Position numbers and translations under genes: made by a program. Of a stretch of 64,000 nt of DNA, positions 25,701 through 33,480 are shown one piece after another. How positions within the stretch are numbered: position 1 is the first letter of the stretch; the number at the start of each line of letters is the position of its first letter. The notes below the pieces were generated by a model. It was not told the DNA's origin. It saw only the letters and a list, made by a program, of their open reading frames with translations, and ran no database searches. The DNA comes from Anadara kagoshimensis (Eukaryota > Mollusca > Bivalvia > Arcoida > Arcidae). The DNA is taken from NCBI GenBank assembly GCA_021292105.1, contig CM037871.1, positions 15,758,460 through 15,822,459 of the forward strand, written 5' to 3'.

Positions 25701-26462
25701 CATCCTCAAGACCAAACACTGAAATGTTAAAAACGGACATACTTGTCTATAATCATTAATATATGTACACTGTTCAGGTCAACAATGCATTCCCTTTGTT
25801 AAATGCAGAGCTTTGCTGTCAATATCAGAGTAGAAATTCACACAAGACAATGCACATTCATTTGGGGAACATCTCAATACATCTTAAATACAATGTGCAT
25901 CTAAAAAATGGCAAGACAGCAAAGGATGCCAATTCAAATTTGCAACTGTTCAAAATAAATTCACAGGCATTCAGTCAATTATAAATGAGAACACAGACTT
26001 ATCCAAACATTTTAACAGATTGTGAATGGTTCGAATTCGGATACAATCCCCAACAAACTGGCAAGTCCATTGTTTTTAATGTGCAAAAGTAATAAAATGT
26101 ACCCATGTCAAATATTTGAAATTATGTTTAAACATGTCTTTATCAACATATACAACAAGATGTTTTTAAGTGACAAAACGTTACTGGGACACGATTAGCT
26201 TGCATAAGAAGGAGGGATTCTTTTTCAACCGAAAAGCACATGGCAGAATCAACTGCAGGCCACCAGGGGAGATGAATTATGATAATGTCTTTGCATACCC
26301 ACCGATCTTTTATTCCGTGTATGGACGTCGATTTTAACACAAAACGCGTCAACAGGAAGGCTGTGTTTACTTACCCGAACAATGAAATTCTGGAGGCAAA
26401 TTCTCACTTTTTATGGAGGGTGCTGTGACTCGTGCACTTTCTTCCAAATGCGGACACTCCAT
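4816..26462 (-). CDS. USP3: Ubiquitin carboxyl-terminal hydrolase 3 (complete, 15 exons)
   Basis: Cysteine deubiquitinase; the vertebrate orthologue removes ubiquitin from histones H2A/H2B in the nucleus. Joining 26462-26375, 24193-24133, 23025-22936, 21885-21802, 20977-20890, 19990-19902, 17844-17728, 15633-15520, 14759-14539, 13760-13677, 9593-9475, 8906-8787, 7160-7087, 6145-6105 and 4967-4816 gives 1542 nt, an exact multiple of three: 513 residues plus TGA (human USP3 is 520). It begins MECPHL as in human USP3. A zf-UBP domain spans about residues 1-100. The catalytic Cys box [18 protein letters not shown] carries Cys157. [14 protein letters not shown] lies at 247-260. Two zinc CxxC pairs are C303/C306 and C365/C368. 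The His box GSGHYTAYA carries His455, and WYHFNDSTV supplies N470/D471. All borders are GT-AG on the minus strand. The only ambiguity is the exon 7 donor. Confidence 0.97.
5146..5521 (-). mobile_element. tRNA-headed SINE (type B)
   Basis: The minus strand starts GAGGCAGCGGCGGCCTAATG, with an A-box like GGCCTAATGGATAA and a B-box GTTCAAGTCC, and runs to a body ending in the words GACGTTAAGCAACA. A fragment of the same body is found at 14008-14130. Lies in USP3 intron 14. Confidence 0.7.
6105..6145 (-). CDS. USP3: USP3 exon 14 (catalytic His box)
   Basis: A 41-nt exon, residues 450-463, [13 protein letters not shown], with the catalytic His455. Acceptor TATTTCAG, donor GTAAGG. Confidence 0.96.
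7087..7160 (-). CDS. USP3: USP3 exon 13
   Basis: Residues 426-449, HETRG then [12 protein letters not shown], the strand just before the catalytic His box. Donor GTAAGT. Confidence 0.95.
7273..7707. mobile_element. hAT-like MITE with 5-bp target duplication
   Basis: Terminal inverted repeats CAGGGTTCGTACAG / CTGTACGAACCCTG enclose 435 bp. The pentamer CATAG flanks both sides (7268-7272, 7708-7712). The surrounding repeat exists uninterrupted nearby (about 7.80 kb), so the empty site is visible. No transposase; non-autonomous. Confidence 0.75.
8151..8228 (+). repeat. 78-bp stem-loop repeat, copy 1
   Basis: Begins ACAGACCTCAGTCC and ends CATTGGTTTGTT. One of nine same-orientation copies. Terminal AACAAACC/GGTTTGTT arms and two internal hairpins are possible. 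Confidence 0.85.
8420..8575 (+). mobile_element. Penelope-like element, 3'-terminal fragment
   Basis: Shares GTAGCTAGCTA, CTTCCGGAGCACCCAGCCTC and GGTGGAAGTT with the terminal region of the reverse-transcriptase element listed at 46.3-46.9 kb. Diverged and non-coding. Confidence 0.6.
8787..8906 (-). CDS. USP3: USP3 exon 12
   Basis: Residues 386-425, [11 protein letters not shown] and [10 protein letters not shown]: the conserved USP beta strands. Exactly 40 codons, phase 0 on both sides. Acceptor TTTTTTTGCAG. Confidence 0.97.
9118..9345 (+). mobile_element. tRNA-centred repeat (type C), partial
   Basis: Contains GCCAGCTATAG, CAGCAGGGTTCTTTAT and CATGACACGGGACCT, in the order seen at 48.5 kb, but stops before the tRNA-like part. 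Confidence 0.6.
9475..9593 (-). CDS. USP3: USP3 exon 11
   Basis: Residues 346-385, [19 protein letters not shown] then the zinc pair C365/C368 and [12 protein letters not shown]. Donor GTGAGT, phase 0. Confidence 0.97.
9672..9749 (+). repeat. 78-bp stem-loop repeat, copy 2
   Basis: Same start (ACAAACCTCAGTCC) and end (GGTTTGTT) as the other copies, with only a few substitutions. Confidence 0.88.
10123..10200 (+). repeat. 78-bp stem-loop repeat, copy 3
   Basis: Near-identical copy at the end of a diverged SINE-type unit. Confidence 0.88.
10634..10710 (+). repeat. 78-bp stem-loop repeat, copy 4
   Basis: Near-identical copy with a one-base deletion in the middle. It follows a unit that has a tRNA-like head at about 10.38-10.45 kb. 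Confidence 0.88.
10978..11055 (+). repeat. 78-bp stem-loop repeat, copy 5
   Basis: Near-identical copy. It is followed by about 160 bp that recurs after copy 6, so this part has been tandemly duplicated. Confidence 0.88.
11453..11530 (+). repeat. 78-bp stem-loop repeat, copy 6
   Basis: Near-identical copy. The downstream flank duplicates that of copy 5. Confidence 0.88.
11701..11873 (+). repeat. 19-bp minisatellite, about nine units
   Basis: Monomer CACTTCAGGATAACAGTAT repeated head to tail with only isolated substitutions. The flanking unit after copy 5 carries a single version near 11.22 kb, so the array arose by local expansion. Confidence 0.92.
12062..12139 (+). repeat. 78-bp stem-loop repeat, copy 7
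   Basis: Near-identical copy; the right arm ends GGTTTGTAT instead of GGTTTGTT. Confidence 0.87.
12684..12761 (+). repeat. 78-bp stem-loop repeat, copy 8
   Basis: Near-identical copy; the surrounding unit is strongly diverged. Confidence 0.87.
13118..13352 (-). mobile_element. SINE type A copy
   Basis: Body words GGTCAGTTCAGGGATGG, GGAAACCGGAGTGCC and CTAGGATCTGTC. Part of the core is duplicated, since two GGTCAG blocks are present. Confidence 0.65.
13409..13486 (+). repeat. 78-bp stem-loop repeat, copy 9
   Basis: Last copy of the cluster, with three or four substitutions. Confidence 0.87.
13677..13760 (-). CDS. USP3: USP3 exon 10
   Basis: Residues 318-345, [17 protein letters not shown] to KVCSLA. 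The phase-1 start completes the DPFLDLSLDIP motif. Donor GTATGT. Confidence 0.96.
13853..14200 (-). mobile_element. SINE type A interrupted by SINE type B
   Basis: Type A body at 13853-14000 and its continuation at about 14131-14200 are separated by about 125 bp of type B body (TTGCTTAATGCCGCATCAGC to GAAGTGCGAGT). This is a nested insertion or a chimera. Confidence 0.65.
14539..14759 (-). CDS. USP3: USP3 exon 9 (QQQDAHEF box)
   Basis: Residues 244-317. [19 protein letters not shown], then a loop shorter than in human USP3, then [16 protein letters not shown], the zinc pair C303/C306 and KHDPFL. Acceptor TTTTTTAG. Confidence 0.97.
15290..15499 (-). mobile_element. SINE type A beside a USP3 splice donor
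   Basis: A full body with a recognisable tRNA-head remnant (CACTCGGTCACTGA). It ends about 20 bases from the exon 8 donor at 15519. Confidence 0.7.
15520..15633 (-). CDS. USP3: USP3 exon 8
   Basis: Residues 206-243, [19 protein letters not shown] and [16 protein letters not shown], aligning to the USP3 fingers/palm. The donor lies about 20 bases from a SINE end. Confidence 0.95.
15688..16020 (-). mobile_element. tRNA-centred repeat (type C), mirrored copy
   Basis: The minus strand holds a tRNA-like segment with GTAGCTCAGTTGGTAGAG and GGTTCGAACCC, near-canonical pol III boxes A and B. Both sides carry segments that appear as inverted partners in other copies (CCGAAAGAACCGTGA type). Confidence 0.7.
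16413..17602. mobile_element. hAT-like non-autonomous element, 5-bp target duplication
   Basis: Terminal inverted repeats CAGGGCTCAAAATA / AATTTGAGCCCTG. Subterminal GAAGTT/CTTCTCCCT blocks recur at both ends. The pentamer AACAT flanks each side (16408-16412, 17603-17607). The 1.19-kb interior holds a 35-G run and long A and T runs but no transposase. Lies in USP3 intron 7. Confidence 0.75.
16742..16776 (+). repeat. Uninterrupted run of 35 G
   Basis: Seen directly; followed by GAGAGAGA. On the transcribed strand of USP3 this is poly-C. Length may be uncertain because homopolymers assemble poorly. Confidence 0.9.
17728..17844 (-). CDS. USP3: USP3 exon 7 (tandem donor)
   Basis: Residues 167-205, [14 protein letters not shown] then a Lys-rich loop ending KRKTC. 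The reading frame requires the downstream GT of a GTAAGT tandem, so the exon ends at 17728. The stronger-looking upstream GT (exon end 17732) would shift the frame and hit TGA at the third codon into exon 8. Confidence 0.85.
18085..18644. mobile_element. 560-bp TIR element (MITE)
   Basis: About 30-bp inverted termini: ACTATTGTTCCAGGTAACTT on the left, and the right end reads AAGTTCCCTGGAACAATAGT. Superfamily not recognised. Open frames inside carry no known domain. In USP3 intron 6. Confidence 0.7.
18990..19545 (+). mobile_element. GC-richer repeat with AAGT tail, LINE-like
   Basis: A sharply GC-richer block ending AGTAAGTAAGTAAG, a simple tail typical of non-LTR insertions. No intact frame. 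Assigned as a retroelement fragment from composition and tail only. Confidence 0.4.
19902..19990 (-). CDS. USP3: USP3 exon 6 (catalytic Cys box)
   Basis: Residues 138-166. [18 protein letters not shown] carries the nucleophile Cys157. Acceptor CTATTTTAG, donor GTAATT. Confidence 0.97.
20451..20540 (+). other. Short ATG frame, unrecognised
   Basis: ATG in a fair context opens 29 codons ([11 protein letters not shown]...DSEPV) then TAG, inside intron 5 of USP3 on the opposite strand. It could be the broken start of a transposon protein; nothing confirms this. Confidence 0.2.
20890..20977 (-). CDS. USP3: USP3 exon 5 (basic linker)
   Basis: Residues 108-137. An Arg/Lys-rich linker ([16 protein letters not shown]) between zf-UBP and the catalytic core, plausibly a nuclear localisation signal. 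It ends in phase 0; acceptor CTTTCAG. Confidence 0.93.
21309..21742 (+). mobile_element. tRNA-centred repeat (type C), diverged
   Basis: Contains GTCAAGAATATTTCACTTAT, CAAGTGCTTGGCAAAAG and a degenerate tRNA box (CTCTACCAATTAAGCTA). It has been enlarged by an unrelated stretch in the middle. Confidence 0.55.
21802..21885 (-). CDS. USP3: USP3 exon 4
   Basis: Residues 80-107, including [15 protein letters not shown]: the end of zf-UBP, followed by the helix that leads to the linker. Acceptor ATTTTAG, donor GTAAGT. Confidence 0.95.
22320..22540 (+). repeat. Dispersed direct repeat, partner near 24.46-24.64 kb
   Basis: GAATGAGTCCTTTTATTGGACC occurs twice here in short tandem and once in diverged form at about 24.57 kb, each followed by a GCCAGAAAAATC block. 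Confidence 0.6.
22936..23025 (-). CDS. USP3: USP3 exon 3
   Basis: Residues 50-79, including [13 protein letters not shown] and HAVCMDC: the His-rich half of zf-UBP. Acceptor ATTTTAG, donor GTTAGT. Confidence 0.95.
23562..23843 (+). repeat. Tandem duplication, about 140 bp x 2
   Basis: AACAACTAACGGCAGTAAAT... and AACTAACAGCAGTAAAAAT... both run through ATATGCCACATA, ATTATACACTCT and GATGATCATTTG to TTTTAGTCTACTGAC. In USP3 intron 2. Confidence 0.8.
24133..24193 (-). CDS. USP3: USP3 exon 2
   Basis: Residues 30-49, [20 protein letters not shown]: the CxxC zinc ligands of zf-UBP. Acceptor TTTTGCAG, donor GTAACT. Confidence 0.95.
25578..25666. repeat. Two-level perfect hairpin
   Basis: A perfect 21-bp arm pair (CAAATTATTTCTGTTGTCAAC at 25578-25598; complement at 25646-25666) encloses a second perfect 8-bp pair ATGATAGG/CCTATCAT around TCCATGGA. 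In USP3 intron 1. Confidence 0.9.
26375..26462 (-). CDS. USP3: USP3 exon 1
   Basis: Residues 1-29, starting at MECPHLEES and ending EFHCS plus one base. Contains the first zf-UBP zinc ligands C3 and H5. The donor reads GTAAGT. The ATG is chosen because the MECPHL start matches USP3 proteins. Confidence 0.96.
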
Positions 26463-26900
26463 GAAATGACTGCCAACAAAATATTACGTTTTTTGGCTTC
26501 AACAGAACAAAAACTTTCTAATAAATATGCAAAAGCGCGCCATAGGTAGGAGACTTTTAATCAAGTGTAACAGAATTTTTAGATATACGTTTTTACTGAC
26601 ACATATAACAAATGCCAGAGATCCCTGCTCCCTCTTCAATACACAGACGAGTACACGGGTAGTAAACCGTCTACTTCCGTAACTAAATTAATTTTAAATA
26701 TTGCTTCAGTAACACCACTGGGACATATTAATTATTATTACCAAGCCAGTATAAGTTTAGAAGTACTAATTACATTCTAGGTTAAAGCAGATAAAGTGCT
26801 ATGACTTACAGAATTATTTTTTGTCGCGTAGGAAATTAATTGAAAGAAGTCCCTAAAGCTTCAATGAATGATCATGTGACGTCGGACGTCGTACTGAAAA
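26463..26900 (-). promoter_or_regulatory. Likely USP3 promoter and 5' leader region
   Basis: Immediately upstream of the USP3 ATG and free of recognisable repeats. It contains TGACGTCGGACGTCG near 26878, a CRE-like palindrome, and a GCGCGCC at about 26536. No start site can be proven from sequence. Confidence 0.35.
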
Positions 26901-27375
26901 TATTATTTGAAACAACAACACCAGAGTCGTCTAGTACATAAATATACTTAGAATATATTCCCGGAATTTTTAATGAAAGTATAATTACTTGCTAATGTAT
27001 CTTAAATCAACCGTGAAAAGATTTCGAGATGAAACTGATAAAATTACAGAGTTTTGGTAAAATCGTACACCGGATATTGCGATATTTTTGTGGGCCAACG
27101 TGTGTTTCAGTTATCCCCCTTGATAAATCAAACGGGATATTTTAAATTGAAACAGAAAAATAAAACATACGATTCTATGCTATGTCATGTTATATATATT
27201 TATTTTCTAAATAAAATATTAAAAAATATTTTATTATAAAATATTTCAATAAGTGGAAAATTAAAATATTACAAAATGACAATGTTTAATTAATATACAA
27301 TTAGCATTGCCTATCCTGGGAAATGTCCAAATTTATTATCGGGTTATTGTGTACACAAACACCCCCCCCCCCCCC

Positions 27376-27406
<31 letters not shown>

Positions 27407-27784
27407 AGATGGCACACATTGTTTTGTCTTATCCAATACTAGTGGGACTGACTACAGTTAACTACTACTGCCGAGTTCTTGCGTCATCTTTCAATCATGT
27501 TCTGTCACACAGAACTGAGTTTTGGTATGATCTTTCCAGGGACACAAAAGACTATTCAATTACCCAATATAGTAAATATACTAATCCATACCACGACAAC
27601 ATTTTCATGTTGTAATGTCTTCTCATCTTGAGTCACCTTTTACCATACCGTGTGAATAATTTAATCTACTGATTTATGGATTGCATAATTAACTACTCCG
27701 GTTTCTTAATACAAGATGTGTATCATATCACATTTCAATATTGCCCCATTCAATTAATGAAGCAGTTATACCAATAAAAAAAAC
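26901..27784. other. Spacer upstream of USP3
   Basis: AT-rich spacer with a C14-A28 double homopolymer at 27362-27403. No gene or recognisable element. Confidence 0.55.
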
Positions 27785-28070
27785 AAACATACCGATCCAT
27801 GTCCAAATCACAATCCAGAAGTAAAGTAAAAAAAACTTTGAAACTAACAAGTTAGGTTAAACACACGAACTTCCACCAGGGAAGTGAGACCGAGTTTTCT
27901 GGAAGGGTGAGCACCTCCTGTTAGCTAGCTACACCTGCCTCGTCTCGTGTGTAATCAATATTAAGTGAAAGGAACATGGAACAATACAGTGATGACAGTC
28001 ATAAAACTTTTTGAGGGCCCTGATAAGCCTAGGCTTGCAATATCCCTTAGTCAACAATCTATTCTGTTTG
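27785..28070 (-). mobile_element. Penelope-like element, 3' fragment
   Basis: The minus strand reads the family's 3' end: the AGCTAGCTAACAGGAGGTGC block, GGTGGAAGTTC, then GATTGTGATTTGGACATGGA. Includes the end of the coding region (AAAAAGTTTTATGACTGTCAT). Confidence 0.75.
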
Positions 28071-28129
28071 TGACCGCCTTGGTCGCTCAATTATATAGCG
28101 TCCTCCTGGAGAGTGGAAGGTAGTGTTGG

Positions 28130-28520
28130 ACCGATTAATCGATATCTAATCGCTTGAGCGTCCGATTAGCGATAATCGATTCTAAAATCTAATAATCGAT
28201 TGATTTCGATTATTTACTGAAGTTTGTTTATGGAACATCTCATAAAATTAGTATTAAATCGTAGCTGAAATAAGTGTACTTGGAAAAGAAAACTAACACA
28301 AATGTAAGAAAGAGTAAATGATCAAAAAATGGAGGATATTTTAAGTATTAACTGAGATACAAGTATCTTGCAGATATTATCGAGACTAAAAATTTAATCG
28401 AATTTACCTTGTAATTTCCGCTTCAATTTATTAACCGATTAAAATCGGAAAATCGATCGAAATCATCTTCCGATTTTAACCGATTAATCGATGATGAAAA
28501 TGTAACCGATTCTCATCACT
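28130..28520. mobile_element. AATCGATT-rich candidate MITE
   Basis: Dense CCGATTAATCGAT words near both ends in opposite orientations, with an AT-rich middle. No clear target duplication. hAT-like only by resemblance. Confidence 0.35.
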
Positions 28521-29085
28521 TTTTGGTTCCAACCTGACTTGTGTTATACATGATAATACTTTAAAATTTGAGTTACTGCTTCCTCATTTTGCAAGCCACA
28601 TTTGGCTTAGAAGATAGATTATCGACTGGTTATAGAATAATATTAATTGGGAGTGGAATGCTTGCCTGTGGTGTGCCGACTCTGTGAGGCAGCACCTTTA
28701 ACCCACAACCCGATATGAATACAGTGGTATAAGCTGAGGGTAAGCTCCTCTTACACCTTCAACATCCACAGGCATATAGTACAATGATGAAAATTTTCTA
28801 AAGCACAGACCATTGCAAGTAACAAATGATGATTGAAACTTGACAGGCTTGTACTTAAATAATGTTAATTTTAGCCCATCTCCTTTAAGTTTTACTGCAT
28901 GAAGAACCCCAGCCCCGGAGAGTTGAAGATGACTTTTTTACTTATATCGAGACGGTTAATATTCTAGGATGGTGGGTTGGAGGTTTTTTTTACCCAAGTC
29001 AAGATTATTCATTATTCACCTAAATTAAAATGTAACATTCTGGGATGATATACTAGAAAGATGGTGCTTTAAGATTTATATTGAA

Positions 29086-29319
29086 ATGGTCACTTCTGTG
29101 GATGGTGGAGTGAAATTTGGCATTTATTCACTTATACCAACTTTTTTTTCGAGAACCAAGTCTGGGATATTGAAGAGGGGTAATGTTGATTTTATCCTAG
29201 TGAAAATGTTTATGTTCATTCCGAGAACTGTAAATTATTGGAATTCCCTGCCAGCATCAGTAGTCAAGTCGCCATCCCAGGAGGTTTTCAAGGATTCAAT
29301 TCAGACCTTACCTAAGTAG
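29086..29319 (+). pseudogene. Non-LTR (LINE) reverse-transcriptase C-terminal remnant
   Basis: The frame reads FIPRTVNYWNSLPASVVKSP then QEVFKDSIQTL. This is the C-terminal motif (PRTxxxWNxLPxxVV...Fk) of Jockey/CR1-type LINE polyproteins. Only this tail remains. Confidence 0.7.
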
Positions 29320-29423
29320 ATCTCAACTACAGTCAGCTGCTACTATCCCTTTACTCTGCTGGAGAGAAAGAAATAACGCTTATATTTCAAAGATTTGAAT
29401 GGCACGGTTAAAAATCAATTTTT

Positions 29424-29955
29424 CATTTACTTACATGAGCCGAGTCGTTGCTAATAATCCTTATTTCGATCTAATCCATGCATTATAACCCCTTTAATGC
29501 ACCAAAACGTGTTTTGAATGGGTGTTTACAATGGTAAAAAATTTGACAAAATGGCGGAGTCTTTCGTGTGACGTAATGATGACGGAAGAATTTATTATTT
29601 ACGTAGGTTCGCGAGGGGAACAATGAAGGGTAGTTCAAAGGTCGAGTTGAGTTTAAAAGTTTGAATTAAGGTCAATTTTTTCAAAAGTTTGAATATGAAG
29701 AAAGAACTTTTTTAAAATCGATTTTGGTCATCCCAGTTACGCAAAAATCAATCCGTTCTTGAGCTGCACTAACCTACGTAAATAGTCGACTCTTTCGTCA
29801 TGACAACGTAACATAAAGAACCCCACCATTTCGTAAAAAAGATTACCATTGTAAACACCCACCCAGGTTATATTTTGTCGCATAAAATGATATATTAAGC
29901 AAGGATGGAACCAAAACAGAAATTTTCAGTTACGGCTCGGCTCACGTAAATAAAA
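29424..29955. mobile_element. 530-bp foldback element
   Basis: Outer arms ATTTACTTACATGAGCCGAG and CGGCTCACGTAAATAAA pair. Inner arms contain a perfect 18-mer pair GGGTGTTTACAATGGTAA / TTACCATTGTAAACACCC, followed by matching GTCTTTCGTGTGACG / CTCTTTCGTCATGACAACG blocks. Confidence 0.75.
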
Positions 29956-31264
29956 GAATCATTGATTTATACCCGTCGTATTGAAATTTATAAAGTATTT
30001 TGCGATCTTGCTTTCTCCGAAATAGGCTAAATAAACAGTAAACTCAACAGGAATGTTTTATTATTGTTATTTTCATCACAACTTTTTGGGACAGCGGTCC
30101 ATCTCATTGTACAACGTGTACAGTTTCCTCTTAAGTTATGTCCAAGCTAGATTTTTGACGAGTGCAGTCATTGTAGTTGAAGTCAGTTCTAGTCAGCACC
30201 TTAAAGTCAAACTGTCCCAACTCGATCAGCTGATCATGATATCCACGTCACATGTAAACAAACAGGATTTGTCAATATTTACATTCAATTCGGAATAAAT
30301 GTCAATAAATTTTATCTGTATTTTCATAAAAATGATTATTGGGACGATCTGTTAATTAATTTTTTCGAAAAACGCATTTTATTATTTTTTTCTTAAAAAT
30401 CGATCGTTTGTGAAAACGTCTTTCCCGTCCTGACGAACGCCATGTTTGTTTACACTGCATTCAGCGAGTGTCACATATGCACTCAAAATTTCCATTCAAT
30501 TAAGTAATAATATGTGAAAAAGAGTTACCATAGAAGTCATATACTGTGATTATGCTAACCTCGTAATAGTTTTGTGTCAGGTAACTATGGTTATCAATTT
30601 ATCTAACTTGAAAGCGACAAATTTTGCATCTTCCCGCATTGTATACTGTGTGATCATGGTTGATGGGCATGGGAATGCCGATCGCTGATTGGCTAACAGT
30701 GGTTATCGATCTGAATTGAACTTTGACCCAATCAAAAGAAATCACGTCATCGTGAATCGTCAAACGCTACACTTGGAGATCAGCCAGAATGGCGAAAGAA
30801 ACGTAAATATTTGGTATTCGATCAACCTATTTAAATTAATACTTGTTTCAATGAATTATTTTCACGATAATCGTTTTTTTGTTTCATTTCTGATGTACGA
30901 GACAGGCGAGATTCCCCCCCCCCATATGGAGCTCACTTCCTGTCGATTTGACCGCTTCAATGATCTTGAGAAAAGTGGTGCACGCGCGGCGTCAAATGAT
31001 TTGGACGTATGGTCTATGCAATTTTTCTACAATTTTCTATGACGTCATAATACATACGCGTTACCTATAGACGGTAAATTCCCGTATAATAATATACCAT
31101 CATGAATTTGTGTATGTTTTATACCTGAAATTTGGTGTTGGTAATATCATAATGTACATCATTTCATTTTCCCAATCTTTAATAAAAATACTTTTTGATT
31201 TGGCTACATTTAAAACTTTATGACAAATATGATTACTTCAATTTTTCTATTGTGAACTTGCAAT

Positions 31265-31705
31265 ATATCTGCTTCTTCTGCTCATGGTGTATTTGTTTCC
31301 CAATTAATACGCTGTGGTAGAGCTTGTTCCCACTACGGGGACTTTGTACAACGAAACAGGTTGCTTGCAAATAAATTGTTGACCCAAGGATGTTGCAAGC
31401 TTAGGCTTATCAAGGCCCTTAAAAAGTTTTATGGCCGTCATCACAGTATTGTTGATACGTTTGACGTCTCTGTTTCATGAATTGCCCTGGATATATTTGG
31501 CATCCCATTGACCCATGTTCGTTTCACACATTTTTTACATACCTGGCGGGTGTAGCTACCTAAACGGAAGGTACCTACTCTTTCGGAGCAGCCAACCTCA
31601 TTCTCCGGTGGAAGTTCACGTGTCTAACCTAACTTGGTAGTTCCAAAGTTTTTACTTTGCTTCTGGATTGTGATTCTGACATGGATTAGAATGTTGTTTT
31701 TGATT
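31265..31705 (+). pseudogene. Penelope-like RT C-terminus and 3' region
   Basis: The plus strand encodes VSQLIRCGRACSHYGDFVQR then LTQGCCKLRLIKALKKFYGR, the conserved tail of the reverse-transcriptase protein, then the same 3' block as the other copies. Confidence 0.8.
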
Positions 31706-31901
31706 ATAAAGGTTTTTCATATAAAAAAAAATAGCCCATAGACTTTATTATTTGACGTCATAATTATATCACATTTTAAAAACAAAATCTTGATTTTAAT
31801 TTTGTTTTTAATTGTAATTACTTTTCATATACTTTTTAATTACATTAGTCACTTGACAAAACATGATTAATATCGAAATCTCTTGCATTCTCATTGATAA
31901 G

Positions 31902-32275
31902 TTTTTACTTTGCTTCTGGACTATGATTCGGACATGGATTAGTATGTTTGATTGTCAGTGTCAAAATTTTTACTTTGCTCCTGGATTGTGATGTGGGCAT
32001 GGAATAGTATTAATAAAAAACAAACATACTTATCCATGTCCGAATCACGACACAGAAGCAAAGTAAAAACTTTGGAACTGACAAGTAAGGTTAGACACGC
32101 GAACTTACACCAGGTAAGTGAGGCCGGGTGCTCCGGGAAGGGTAAGCACCTCCTGCCTAGCTAGCCACATCCGCCACGTTTGAAATCTAAATTGTGTGAA
32201 AAGAACATGGAACTATGAGACGTCAAATATATCCAGGGCAATTCTGGACAAAGAGAAATCAAACTTATCAACAAT
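31902..32275 (-). mobile_element. Penelope termini, head to head
   Basis: A plus-strand terminus at 31902-31950 and a minus-strand copy from 32021 form 49-bp inverted arms (ACTTTGCTTCTGG / GATTCGGACATGGAT words). The minus copy continues to about 32275. Confidence 0.75.
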
Positions 32276-33195
32276 ACAATATGTTTGTTTTTGATTTTTT
32301 GTTATTAGAATTAACTACCATATAAAACTACCGAATATATTAAAATTACATGCTTATGATATTAAAATTATGGTAAACTGATAAATACATGTAGTTCATA
32401 TTAATAGATATTAGATATTTAATTTTACACCTTAAAGATAACAAAAGTGTCATTTACGCAAAAAAGATAAAAAACCATTTAATGCGACATTTTTTTGATC
32501 CATTTTTTGTGATATTTTGTAGCACAATTAAGTTTGGCTTTACGACACGATCAGTGATTTGAGTCACGCTTCCCAGAACAGTTACAAAACTGATCTAGTT
32601 TCAACTGTAGAACTAGCACTAGAATTATTTTGACACGCCTTAATATGATTAATCTCACTGAGTGTATTTGGATCTAAAGATTTAATCCAGGAAAACACAC
32701 ATTGCGCATATCTAACAGATCATCTGAGGAATAGTAATTTTTGAAAATTTCATCTTTAGAGTATATTATATATAGAGTTCTGTTAAATTATCAAGACATT
32801 TGATATTTAATATTTTACAAGGAAGAATTTTTTAATCAACATTGGCCCTATCAACTTTATCTATTTTCATTCCAACTGTATCAGTTAAATTATGTGACAA
32901 AATACTCAGAACAAAACATGAATAAATCGCCTAAAATTGTTTCAAACGTAGAATAAGGTGGTTGAGTTTTAATCATTAAGTTTTATACCAGATCTAAAAC
33001 ATTATTAATTTACTAGTAAAGTAAAATGTTACTAGTAAAATACTAGATATCCAGCTTTTTCCTTGTCAAAAACGGAATTCTACTTTTTCCTAGTAAAGAC
33101 CTGGATTTTACTGAATTCCTGTTTTTACTGTGACATATACTTTGTATGTATTCGTTCGCTTATTTGTGAAAATTTGATGACATATCTATCAGGTT
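32276..33195. other. Stretch with no recognised content
   Basis: AT-rich; no frame, repeat family or RNA gene identified. Confidence 0.5.
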
Positions 33196-33219
33196 TTGTT
33201 TAAATTGTTTTTATTGATC

Positions 33220-33227
33220 TATTATTA

Positions 33228-33278
<51 letters not shown>

Positions 33279-33480
33279 CCCACCACCGAAGGTGGGGAAT
33301 CATATTGTTTTCGTTCTGTTTCTTCTTCTTATTATTATTTTTAATTTTTTTTATTTTTATTTTTATTATATTATTATTATTATTATTATTATTATTCCGT
33401 CAGGACCATATGCTGAAGCATATCTCGGGAACGGCTTGATGGATTAAGATGAAATTTGGTACCAATAATCTGTTGTCTGT
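33220..33480 (+). repeat. (ATT)n plus CCCCACCACCGAAGGTGGGG repeat
   Basis: Two (ATT)n tracts flank a perfect CCCCACC/GGTGGGG hairpin and a GTCAGGACCATATGCTGAAG block. A partner GGTGGGGAATCATACGTAAC lies at about 35.57 kb, so 33.2-35.6 kb may be one old element carrying later insertions. Confidence 0.6.

Noticed and set aside
30689..31042. 117-codon plus-strand frame
   Set aside because: No ATG start (opens with TTG) and no recognisable family or splice sites.
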